Below are positions 1 through 6,487 of a stretch of 7,805 bases of DNA, one piece after another. Below the pieces are notes generated by a model. It did not search any database, had not been told where the DNA came from, and worked only from the letters and a program-made list of their open reading frames with translations. The position numbers and the translations under genes are program-made. This DNA is from Dehalococcoidia bacterium (lineage in GTDB: Bacteria; Chloroflexota; Dehalococcoidia; UBA1151; UBA1328): contig JASLNQ010000097.1 in NCBI GenBank assembly GCA_030745955.1, positions 1-7,805 on the forward strand, read 5' to 3'. How positions within the stretch are numbered: position 1 is the first letter of the stretch; each line of letters opens with the position of its first letter.

Positions 1-6
1 CCGACG

Positions 7-12
7 AAGGAG
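7..12 (+). promoter_or_regulatory. Shine-Dalgarno AAGGAG deciding a TTG start
   Basis: AAGGAG matches the anti-Shine-Dalgarno perfectly and sits 7 bases before the TTG at 20. The nearby ATG at 15 is in another frame and is too close to the site, so TTG is the likely start of the transposase. Confidence 0.6.
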
Positions 13-1180
13 TGATGCCTTGCCCTGGAAAGAAACCGATCCGTTGCGTGAACAGCGGAAATTCGTTACAGCGTGGTTGGGAGAAGCCTTTACACCGTTT
101 ACGGAGCTGTGCCGGCGCTTCGGTATCAGCCGCAAGAGTGGCTACAAGCGAATATCGAGGTTCAAAGAGCTGGGGCTGGAAGGCGTTGGCGACCTGTCCC
201 GCACCCCCCTGACTCACCCCAACGAAACACCGGCTGCAATGGTAGAAATGCTGGTCAGGGCCAAGCGCAAACACCTGACATACGGGCCACGCAAACTTCT
301 CGTGATGCTCGGTGCGGCCCACCCTGAACTCGCCCTCCCCGCCGCCAGCACGGCCAGCAAGATCCTGAAGGAACACGGCCTCGTTGTCCGTCGCCGCACG
401 AACCGCAGGTCTGCACCCTGGGCAGGGCCGTTTTCGGATTCCCAGGCACCCAACGACACCTGGTGCGCAGACTTCAAGGGATGGTTCCGTACCGGCGACG
501 GAGTCCGTAGCAACCCGCTCACGATCTCCGACTTTGCCAGCCGATACCTCATCGCATGCACCGGCCTCAGGAGACCGAACTACGAACAGGCACGCCCTGT
601 TTTCGAACTGGTTTTCCGGGAGTTCGGGCTCCCGCATGCCATGCGCACCGATAACGGACCGCCGTTCTCATCGGCCTCCCTCGGCGGGCTGACCAAACTC
701 TCGGCCTGGTGGATCAAGCTGGGCATCCTCCCGGAACGGATCAGGCCGGGTCACCCGGAAGAGAACGGCCGCCACGAACGCATGCACCGCACTCTCAAGG
801 AGGCCGTTGCGTCTCCTCCCAGGGCATCATTCAGGGCCCAGCAGAGGGCGTTCGACCGGTTCATCGAGGACTACAACGAGGTCCGGCCGCACTAGGCACT
901 CGGGCAGAAGACTCCGGCCAGCGTCTACTATCGCTCCGATCGCAACTACCCCGATCGGGTAGATCAACCCGAATACCAGGAAGGCGTGACTGTGAGGCGG
1001 GTACGCACCAACGGCGATATCAGGTGGAAAGGAGACAGGGTTTTCTTGAGCGAAGCCCTCGTCGGAGAACCGGTGGGGCTCAAGCAGATTTCCGAGCGAT
1101 TGTGGGCCATATACTACGGACCACTGGAGATCGGACTGCTTGACGAGACGACAATGAAAACGATCAAGACGCCCGTGAAA

Positions 1181-1200
1181 GTGTTACCCATGTCCCCGGG
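1181..1200 (+). repeat. Probable right end of the IS481-like element
   Basis: In this family the transposase C-terminus (here KVLPMSP) is often encoded almost at the element's end, over the inverted repeat. The segment GTGTTACCCATGTCCCC is where element-type sequence stops and tRNA-type sequence begins (about 1194-1197). The left inverted repeat lies outside the window, so the repeat cannot be confirmed by pairing, and the exact boundary is an inference. Confidence 0.35.
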
Positions 1201-1257
1201 TTGCTATCCCGAGGCTGGGCCACGGCCACGGTGGTTCGATCCCACCACACTCAGCCA
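1197..1257 (+). pseudogene. tRNA-Ser(GCU) remnant, 5' part missing
   Basis: The 3' two thirds of a class II tRNA can be read. The anticodon stem CGGG/CCCG encloses loop TTGCTAT with U33 and anticodon GCT (1203-1205). A long variable arm follows, with stem GGCTG/CGGCC (1213-1217, 1223-1227). The T arm is GGTGG-TTCGATC-CCACC (1230-1246), then acceptor strand ACACTCA, discriminator G and encoded CCA (1255-1257). A long variable arm plus discriminator G is typical of tRNA-Ser. The expected 5' acceptor strand TGAGTGT and a D arm are absent: transposase C-terminal coding sequence abuts the anticodon stem instead. The gene appears cut by the insertion sequence end and should be non-functional. Confidence 0.68.
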
Positions 1258-1263
1258 CGACAG

Positions 1264-1338
1264 TGCCCGGTGGTCCAGCCGGTAGGATGCGACGCCCTGA
1301 ACATCGAGACGGTGGTTCGACTCCACCCGGGGCTACCA
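1264..1338 (+). pseudogene. Degenerate tRNA-Gln(CUG)-like gene
   Basis: A cloverleaf can be drawn. The D arm is GTCC/GGAT (1273-1288), the anticodon stem CGACG/CATCG has one C-A mismatch, the T arm is GGTGG-TTCGACT-CCACC (1311-1327), and discriminator A and encoded CCA end at 1338. The anticodon loop CCCTGAA puts CTG at 34-36 (1297-1299), but position 33 is C where U33 is nearly invariant. The acceptor pairs TGCCCGG against CGGGGCT with two mismatches. The many defects suggest a decaying gene; an unusual functional tRNA is less likely. It lies 6 bases after the tRNA-Ser remnant. Confidence 0.6.
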
Positions 1339-1339
1339 T

Positions 1340-1427
1340 GGGCCGCTGGTGCAACTGGCAGACCCACCGGTCGTAAGAACCGGTGAGCGAAACCCAAATC
1401 CGGGTTCGATTCCTGGTAGGCCCGCCG
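1340..1427 (+). pseudogene. Degenerate tRNA-Leu(UAA)-like gene
   Basis: A class II, leucine-type tRNA starts one base after the previous unit. The D region GGTGCAACTGGCAGAC and the perfect anticodon stem CCGGT/ACCGG (1367-1383) are leucine-like, as is the longer variable region. The T arm is CCGGG-TTCGATT-CCTGG (1400-1416). The loop CGTAAGA places TAA at 34-36 (1374-1376) but has G at position 33. The acceptor pairs five of seven bases (GGGCC with GGCCC), with mismatches at 6:67 and 7:66. The variable arm hairpin is broken, and the end reads GCCG, so no CCA is encoded. Amino-acid identity is inferred from overall form and anticodon. Confidence 0.55.
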
Positions 1428-1430
1428 TGT

Positions 1431-1507
1431 CCGGTCGTGGCGCAATTCGGCAGCGCACCCGGTTCTTACCCGGGAGGTTGGGGGTTCGATGCCCTCCGGC
1501 CGGACCA
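1431..1507 (+). tRNA. tRNA-Lys(CUU), intact cloverleaf with encoded CCA
   Basis: All four stems pair. The acceptor is CCGGTCG (1431-1437) with CGGCCGG (1497-1503), one G-U included. The D stem is GCGC/GCGC (1440-1443, 1453-1456). The anticodon stem CCCGG/CCGGG encloses loop TTCTTAC, with U33 and anticodon CTT at 1465-1467. The variable loop is five bases, AGGTT, and the T arm is GGGGG-TTCGATG-CCCTC (1480-1496). Discriminator A and CCA end at 1507. The anticodon reads AAG codons for lysine. The C1-G72 first pair is unusual for a lysine tRNA, so charging identity is slightly uncertain. It is the only unit of the array with no structural defect. Confidence 0.85.
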
Positions 1508-1793
1508 ACGAAAAACAAAGAACCGTCCTCGCGCGGCTCTGCGGAAGAGCGCCGGTGCTACCTGCTGAGGCACGGGGGTTTGGGTCCTTCCCGGGCAACC
1601 GCATTCCGACGGGTTGTATTGGCTGAACGGGCGGAGCGGCAGTTTCAGAGTTCGCTGCCGCATCAATTTCAGGTAAGCACCGTCGATTTATCAGGAGTAG
1701 ACGCTTGCCTGGACGTCAACCCCGGGTATTCGCCACCATCCACCGCTGAACATGAGCAGTTTCCACGCACCCGGCCTCACCGGTCCTTTGCGC
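1508..1793. other. Gene-free stretch between tRNA array and sulfatase
   Basis: No convincing gene on either strand. One perfect 7-bp hairpin stands out: GCGGCAG (1636-1642) with CTGCCGC (1655-1661), loop 12 bases. It is followed by ATCAATTTC and not by a T run, so it is a poor intrinsic terminator candidate. A smaller hairpin GCTCT/AGAGC lies just after the tRNA array around 1540-1555. Open frames crossing this stretch have no start signal or family character. Confidence 0.5.
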
Positions 1794-1799
1794 TATGAT
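1794..1799 (+). promoter_or_regulatory. Possible -10 element (TATGAT) for the sulfatase
   Basis: TATGAT matches the TATAAT consensus at five of six positions and lies 31 bases before the sulfatase start. No acceptable -35 hexamer is seen 16-18 bases upstream, so the call is weak. Confidence 0.25.
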
Positions 1800-1830
1800 G
1801 CCCCGGCACAACCAAGTGCCTGGAGCAGCC

Positions 1831-3315
1831 ATGACGGATCGTCCAAACCTCGTCTTCATATTCAGCGATCAGCAGCGCCAGGACACGCTTGCCTGCTATG
1901 GCAACGATTGGATCCACACGCCCGCAATCAACGCGCTGGCAGACCACAGCTTCGTTTTCCAGAACGCGTATGTTACGCAGCCGGTGTGTACGCCGGCACG
2001 CGCCAGCCTGCTGACCGGGCTATATCCCCACTCAGCCGGCCCAACGGTCAACAAGATGACGCTACCGGCCGACAGCAAATCGATAGCTGAAATGCTGCCG
2101 GACGGCTACCGGTGTGCATACTTCGGCAAGTGGCACCTTGGCGACGATACGGTGGCCCAGCATGGGTTCAAAGACTGGATCAGTGTGGAGGACGGCCACC
2201 GGCCTCAACTCTCCAGGCCGGAATACCGGTCCATCCTGTCCGACTATCACCAGCACCTGGTAGAAAACGGCTTTGAGCCGGACTCGGAGTTGATGGATCT
2301 GCCCATGTTCACAGCCGACGCGCGGGCGGAGTTGCCGGAGGAGTTCCAGATGGCCTCCTTCCTGGGCGATCGCGCTGCCGAATTCATCGATGAAGTGGGC
2401 GATCAGCCGTTTGTGCTCTACGTCAGCACGTTCGAGCCGCACTCGCCCTACTACGGACCCCTCAACGACTTGTACGACCCGGCGACACTTCCCACTGGTT
2501 CGGCATTTCTGAAAAAACCGGAGGGCGGGTCACGATATAACCGGGCGCGGGCAGACTTTTTCACGCACGCACTGGAATCCGGGGACGGTAGCGTCGATCC
2601 GTATATCCAGACCCAGATCGCAACGTTCAACGACGTGACTACCGAAGAGGGTTGGCGGACGCTGCGGGCCAGGTACATGGCAAACATCACGCTGGTTGAC
2701 CGGATGGTCGCCAGGATCACACAGGCCCTCGACCGCACCGGCCTGGCCGAGAACACGGTGGTCGTCTTCACAAGCGAACACGGAGAGATGGGTGGCGATC
2801 ACGGCATGCTGGAGAAGCGCTCGCCATACGAGGAGGCATCGCGCGTGCCGCTGCTCATCCGGGCGCCGTGGCTAGCGGAAGGGCAGAGCACAGTCGGAGG
2901 CAGCGTGTCACAGGTCGACCTCGTACCGACCCTGCTAGACCTCCTGGGCCAGCCGACACCCACCCACTTGCAGGGTAAAAGTCTGGTCCCGGCAATGCGC
3001 GGCGAACGTACGTTGGAAGACAACGACGTGATCATCGAATGGAACGGAATCAGCGAGATCGAGGACCGCCACCTGGGGAGCCTGGAGATCAATCTGCGAA
3101 ACACACAGCCCTGGCGGACCGTCGTGCGCGGTCGGTGGAAGCTGAACCTGTGTGCGACGGACCGGTGCGAGCTTTTCGATCTCGAAAACGACCCGCACGA
3201 GCTGCATAATTTGTTTGACGACATCGCGCAAAGGGAACGCGTTCACGATCTGGCAACGCGATTGCACGACTGGCAGGCCCGCACGGGCGATATCGCCCCT
3301 CTGCCTCGACCCTGA
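1831..3315 (+). CDS. Type I (formylglycine-dependent) sulfatase
   Basis: Hydrolyses sulfate esters; the substrate cannot be told from sequence. The 494-residue protein starts at ATG 1831, with GGAG at 1822-1825; an upstream in-frame ATG at 1795 would only add twelve non-homologous residues. Motifs in order are the metal-binding start FIFSDQQRQD (about residues 10-18) and the signature C53-T-P-A-R57 followed by LTG, where Cys53 would become formylglycine. Then come GKWHLGD with K100 and H102, and TSEHGEMGGDHG around 316-325. Most relatives have Asp-His in that last motif; here Glu316-His317 is seen, a conservative oddity. The C-terminal part (WNGISE, WRTVVRGRWKLNL, CELFDLENDPHELHNL) is typical of the family. 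No signal peptide or membrane segment is present, which suggests a cytoplasmic enzyme acting on imported sulfate esters. A formylglycine-generating enzyme would be needed and is not in the window. Confidence 0.95.
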   Translation: MTDRPNLVFIFSDQQRQDTLACYGNDWIHTPAINALADHSFVFQNAYVTQPVCTPARASLLTGLYPHSAGPTVNKMTLPADSKSIAEMLPDGYRCAYFGKWHLGDDTVAQHGFKDWISVEDGHRPQLSRPEYRSILSDYHQHLVENGFEPDSELMDLPMFTADARAELPEEFQMASFLGDRAAEFIDEVGDQPFVLYVSTFEPHSPYYGPLNDLYDPATLPTGSAFLKKPEGGSRYNRARADFFTHALESGDGSVDPYIQTQIATFNDVTTEEGWRTLRARYMANITLVDRMVARITQALDRTGLAENTVVVFTSEHGEMGGDHGMLEKRSPYEEASRVPLLIRAPWLAEGQSTVGGSVSQVDLVPTLLDLLGQPTPTHLQGKSLVPAMRGERTLEDNDVIIEWNGISEIEDRHLGSLEINLRNTQPWRTVVRGRWKLNLCATDRCELFDLENDPHELHNLFDDIAQRERVHDLATRLHDWQARTGDIAPLPRP

Positions 3316-3344
3316 GCTGGGGACCTGCCGCGAGATTGCGCGTG

Positions 3345-3361
3345 GGCGGCAACGCGCCGCC
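3345..3361 (+). terminator. GC hairpin after sulfatase, weak terminator candidate
   Basis: GGCGGC-AACGC-GCCGCC forms a perfect 6-bp stem 29 bases after the sulfatase stop. The following bases (GGTCCTGTTCGTTTGTTC) are T-rich but not a T tract, so intrinsic termination is uncertain. Confidence 0.3.
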
Positions 3362-3690
3362 GGTCCTGTTCGTTTGTTCAGATCGTAGTGGCGTAAAGCT
3401 CACTGCTGTCGACCGTGGAGCTTCCCAGCAGCACGACGAAGCGTTGTGCCCCTGGGTGGGTGAGACCGGGCATGCCATGTCGACGGGTGAAGGCCGCCAT
3501 CTCCGAGCGCTTGATCTGGCCACCCCGATTCCTGCCCTGGAGAGCATGGAATCCGGTGCAACAATCGGCCCGCTCGGAAGCACACGGCATCTTCTCAAGC
3601 GCAGGTGAAAGATACGGGCCATCATCACGGGTCACGAATGTTGTCGGGGCTTGATTTCGTGTGTTAGCGTACGCGAATCAACCTCCGGTA
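3362..3690. other. Gene-free stretch upstream of the selenoprotein operon
   Basis: No gene is supported. The reverse strand holds an open frame at 3378-3635 (85 codons) and the forward strand overlapping frames of similar length. None has a convincing ribosome site or a family I recognise. It may be a gene remnant or plain spacer. Confidence 0.4.
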
Positions 3691-3698
3691 GTAGAGGC

Positions 3699-3728
3699 TT
3701 GACGTCGCCGCCCGTCGTATTGTCGAAT
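3699..3728 (+). promoter_or_regulatory. Candidate promoter of the selenoprotein operon
   Basis: TTGACG (3699-3704, five of six to TTGACA) is followed after 18 bases by TCGAAT (3723-3728, four of six to TATAAT). Transcription would begin near 3735, leaving a leader of about 46 bases before the start codon at 3782. Confidence 0.35.
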
Positions 3729-3765
3729 TCCGGCGCCCTGCGGCTGCGATCTGGTGATTATCCAT

Positions 3766-3774
3766 AAGGTGAGG
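3766..3774 (+). promoter_or_regulatory. Strong ribosome binding site of the GrdB-family gene
   Basis: AAGGTGAGG sits 7 bases before the ATG at 3782 and fixes that start, which also matches the N-terminus of the family (RVVHYINQFF). Confidence 0.6.
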
Positions 3775-3781
3775 AACCTGC

Positions 3782-5131
3782 ATGGCCGCCCCTATCAGGG
3801 TCGTTCACTACATCAACCAGTTTTTCGGTGGAATCGGGGGTGAAGAGCACGCGAACATCCCCCCGGAAGTACGGCCAGGACCCGTAGGCCCCGGAATCGC
3901 TCTCGATATGACCCTCGGGCAGGGTGGGTCCGTGGTTGCGACGATCATCGCAGGCGATAACTACGTAGTCGAAGAGGTCGGCGCTATCGAAAGCGCACTT
4001 GGCGGGGTCATCGCCGAATTCAACCCCGATGTGATCGTTGCCGGTCCCGCATTCGAGGCCGGCAGGTATGGTCTGGCCGCGGCAGAGCTGTGCAGGGCGG
4101 CTCAGCTTCGCGGCGTGCCAGCGGTGACCGCTATGTATCCGGACAACCCAGGGGTGCTTACCCACGGCAAGGAAATTCTCTGCATTCCGACGGGCACGAG
4201 CACGACCGATATGCCCGAGGTTCTGAAAAAGGTCTCTGCCCTTGCGGTCAAGCTGGGACAGGGAGAAGCAATTGGTGCAGCCGCCGACGAAGGCTACCTG
4301 CCAAGGGGACTGCGCAAGTTCGTGATGCGCGACAAGTCGGGAGCAGAACGGGCGGCGGACCTTTTGAAGGCCAGGCTCGCCGGCGAGGAAGCGCCGTCCG
4401 AGGTTTATCTCAGCAAATATGAGGTCATTTCCGCACCCGCTGCTCTCGAATCACTCGCCGATAAAACCCTGGCGCTGGTCACCACCGGGGCGGTTGTCCC
4501 AAGGGGAAATCCGGACAATATGCCGCCTCTGTTCGCAACCAGCTACTACAAATATTCTATTGATGGCCTGGATGAACTGGGGCAGGGCGACTGGGAATCG
4601 GTCCACGCCGGATTCAACACCGACCACATCAACACCCACGACCCTAACTACGCACTGCCGCTGAACGCTGCAAGGAGCCTGGAGGCAGACGGGACTATCA
4701 AGAACATCCATCCCGAGATGTTCTCGCTGGCAGGGGTTGCCACGGCGGTAACGGAGGCAAAGAAGTTTGGGGCCGAGATGGCCCGGGAGATCAACGCCAA
4801 CGATATCGATGCAGTCCTCCTCGTCGCTACCTGAGGCAGTTGCAACCGTTGCGGCGCAACGGTAGCTAAAGAACTCGAACGGGTCGGCATACCCACGGCC
4901 GTGCTAACGGCGATCCCAAACATTCCCATAGCCGTCGGTGCGAATCGGGTTGTCAAAGGGATCCGGGTTGAGCACGTTTGCGGAGATCCCCTGTTGTCAG
5001 GGGCCGACGACCGCAAACTCCAACGGCATATAGTCGAGGCTGCCCTTGACGCTCTTCGCACGCCCGTTGATGGGCCAACGCTGTTCGAACCCAACAGGGT
5101 GGCGACTGGAAAAGAGACAGCGAATGCTTGA
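3782..5131 (+). CDS. grdB: GrdB-family selenoprotein (glycine/sarcosine/betaine reductase component B)
   Basis: In the known reductases, GrdB is the substrate-binding selenoprotein that cleaves the C-N bond of glycine, sarcosine or betaine and passes the product on to GrdA. Here the frame runs 449 residues if UGA at 4832-4834 is read as selenocysteine (Sec351), close to the usual length of about 440. The N-terminus RVVHYINQFFGGIGGEEHANIPPE and the motifs GPAFEAGRYG, MYPDNPGVLT, EEGYLPRG-type and TTGAVVPRGNPDNMP follow the family closely. The Sec lies in T-U-G-S-C-N-R-C-G, giving U351, C354 and C357, the family's U-x-x-C-x-x-C redox site. The downstream VGANRVVKGI-HVCGDP segment is also family-typical, so the UGA is not a true end. 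The stop overlaps the next start by 8 bases, which suggests translational coupling. Substrate is unknown; the family symbol is used without claiming glycine as substrate. Confidence 0.93.
4832..4834 (+). other. In-frame UGA read as selenocysteine (Sec351)
   Basis: The codon falls exactly where GrdB proteins carry their essential selenocysteine. The frame after it encodes 98 more residues of conserved GrdB sequence, including two cysteines spaced U-x-x-C-x-x-C. A hairpin of bacterial SECIS type begins within 11 bases downstream. Confidence 0.92.
4842..4866 (+). promoter_or_regulatory. Bacterial SECIS hairpin after the selenocysteine codon
   Basis: ACCGTTGC (4845-4852) pairs perfectly with GCAACGGT (4856-4863) around a GGC loop. 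The stem extends by GC/GC across one A-A mismatch. The loop starts with G, 18 bases after the UGA, which fits the usual bacterial rule of a short apical loop with an early G, placed roughly 16-37 bases from the UGA. SelB would bind it to deliver Sec-tRNA. The same bases encode NRCGAT of the redox motif. Confidence 0.8.
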
Positions 5132-6404
5132 ACTGGGCGCCTTCCCCGTAGACCGCATCGAGTTCGGACCGGCAACGAAATGGACCGATAACACCCTTTA
5201 CGTAAACCCCGAAGAAATCGAGAACGTAGTTAAACAGGACGATCGGATCGACTGGGTTGGTATCGACGCCGTGAATCCCGGAGACAGCACCCGGATCATC
5301 AACCGGTACGACGAGGTTGAACCACGCGTTAAGGTCGACGGGCAGGGGCAGGCTTATCCCGCGATTGTTGGCCGTGATCCGGTCGCAATTGGTGTTGGCA
5401 AGACCCACCGGCTGGCCAACATGTCGGTGGTTGGCTGCGTCGACGCCACGGCCGGTGAGATCGACGATCCAGGTCAACGAGCGAGATCAGCGCACCCGTT
5501 TCACACCAGGGTTAATTTTATCGACAAGTCCGGCCCGGGAGCGGTGACGTTTTCCGCCGCAAAAGCCCACGTATGTGTGACGCTCGAGCAGCCGCCGGAC
5601 ACAAGTACCGAGTACTGGCACACTGTAGCCCAGGGGACGATCATGAGGGTCGCAGACCTCCTTGCGCGGGTGATCGCCAGCGAGGAACCACCCGAAGTTG
5701 AGGTGTTTGACACCACTCCGAAACCCGGCCTGCCGGGTGTTGTATTCATCCCTCACCTCACGACTCCCGAGCTGTACCGGGGACCGTACACAAAGACCGG
5801 AACCACGGTCTACGGAATCACGAGGGCCGCCCCGCCATGGGTTCTCGGGCCAATGGAGTTGCTCGATGGCGCGATCGCGCAAATACGGTCCACGATGTAT
5901 ACAGAAAACCCGACCAACCTTGAGCTGCTGCGCAGGCACGGCAAAGACTGGAATTACCTGGCGTGCCTTGCGTATCCCACGAACTGGGGGATGGAGTCGG
6001 AAAAAGCGGCGGTATCGGCACGCGCCGCTCGCACCGCGAAGATGCTGGGTGCCGCGGGGGCTATCGTCACAACCGATGTCCGGGGACAGCGGATGATCGA
6101 GACAATGCTGACGATCCAGGCTTGCGAGCGGGAGGGTATCAAGGTCGTTTTCCTGACCGAGGAAGAAGACCCGGAGAACGGGACCGCCCCTCCTTTCCTG
6201 ACGTGGGTGAGCGAACTCGAAACCATCGTGAGCACCGGTACGGGCGGATGGGATGGCCCGTTCCCTGCGGTCGAAACGGTGATCGGGGCGCGCGCACCGG
6301 AGGAATCCTGGTACGAAGAGCAGCCTGCGGTGCACGGCCGGTATGCCGTAAGCCACCTGGGCGATCACTATGGCTTCGGGAAGCAGAGTTACGCCGACTA
6401 CTAA
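5124..6404 (+). CDS. grdE: GrdE-family subunit lacking the pyruvoyl-forming cysteine segment
   Basis: GrdE is the partner of GrdB in component B. Known members are made as a proprotein that cleaves itself before a cysteine to give a pyruvoyl group, which forms a Schiff base with the amine substrate. This 426-residue protein matches throughout: MLELGAFPVDRIEFGPATK, TLYVNPEE, VNPGDSTRI, EPRVKV at the N-terminus, then VYGITRAAP, LDGAI (248-251), LLRRHGKDWNY and GAIVTTDVRG. From memory, typical members continue after DGAI with SGNC-V-x-ACDK before the NNP segment. Here DGAI is followed directly by AQIRSTMYTENP, so about eight or nine residues with the cleavage cysteine are absent. Its only cysteines are at 105, 151, 281 and 334. 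The start ATG at 5124 overlaps the previous gene's stop (ATGCTTGA); an upstream in-frame ATG at 5046 lies inside grdB. Tandem stops TAA TAG end it. Confidence 0.9.
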   Translation: MLELGAFPVDRIEFGPATKWTDNTLYVNPEEIENVVKQDDRIDWVGIDAVNPGDSTRIINRYDEVEPRVKVDGQGQAYPAIVGRDPVAIGVGKTHRLANMSVVGCVDATAGEIDDPGQRARSAHPFHTRVNFIDKSGPGAVTFSAAKAHVCVTLEQPPDTSTEYWHTVAQGTIMRVADLLARVIASEEPPEVEVFDTTPKPGLPGVVFIPHLTTPELYRGPYTKTGTTVYGITRAAPPWVLGPMELLDGAIAQIRSTMYTENPTNLELLRRHGKDWNYLACLAYPTNWGMESEKAAVSARAARTAKMLGAAGAIVTTDVRGQRMIETMLTIQACEREGIKVVFLTEEEDPENGTAPPFLTWVSELETIVSTGTGGWDGPFPAVETVIGARAPEESWYEEQPAVHGRYAVSHLGDHYGFGKQSYADY

Positions 6405-6487
6405 TAGTCTCTGTCGATATGCAGTGGTTCTGTCAGGACTCAGCGTCGGGGCAGATCATTCGTGCGAAGGATGCCGGGAGGATACAC

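Larger units (their letters stand above)
20..1285 (+). pseudogene. IS481-family transposase, interrupted by an amber stop
   Basis: DDE transposase of an IS481-like insertion sequence, which would cut and rejoin the element ends. The start is TTG at 20, chosen because a perfect AAGGAG lies at 7-12 with 7 bases of spacing and because the family begins MPWKET. An N-terminal helix-turn-helix (about residues 20-60, FGISRKSGYK) precedes an integrase core with D151 (WCADFKG), D211 (RTDNGPPF) and E253 (NGRHERMHRTLK), so the triad is intact. At codon 292 TAG (893-895) replaces what should be Glu in the conserved RPHEALGQ. After it the same frame continues with ALGQKTPASVYY and a normal C-terminal domain up to KVLPMSP at about 1195. 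The last residues, to the stop at 1283-1285, are read out of tRNA sequence and are not native. One base change explains the break; readthrough by a suppressor or a sequencing error are the alternatives. Confidence 0.88.

Noticed and set aside
1181..1196. A complete 5' half for the tRNA-Ser (GTGT pairing with ACAC of its acceptor)
   Set aside because: Only about five acceptor bases could pair and there is no room for a D arm; the bases are explained as transposase C-terminal codons.
1251..1604. Reverse-strand frame of 117 codons with database-familiar phrases such as PEGIEPPTSRVRT
   Set aside because: This is the well-known artefact of translating the antisense strand of tRNA genes, and here it lies exactly over the tRNA array.
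1795..1830. Earlier ATG for the sulfatase
   Set aside because: The twelve extra residues are not family-like, and GGAG fits the ATG at 1831.
3089..3628. Reverse-strand frame of 179 codons
   Set aside because: About 40 percent lies antisense to the sulfatase 3' end; the composition is Arg/Pro/Ser-rich and no start signal is visible.
4832..4834. UGA as a true stop, making the GrdB-family gene a 350-residue truncated protein
   Set aside because: The family sequence continues in frame for 98 residues after it, with the conserved cysteines and a SECIS-type hairpin.
5046..5123. Earlier ATG for the GrdE-family gene
   Set aside because: It lies inside the GrdB coding region, and its 26 residues have no similarity to the family, which starts at the MLELG-type N-terminus.
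5487..6368. Long reverse-strand open frame of 293 codons
   Set aside because: It is antisense to the clearly conserved GrdE-family gene and its translation is Arg/His/Pro-rich with no family character.
5963..6487. N-terminal extension of the ACT-domain frame back to 5963
   Set aside because: The extension lies over the end of the GrdE-family gene in another frame; the ATG at 6488 has a good ribosome site and matches the family start.
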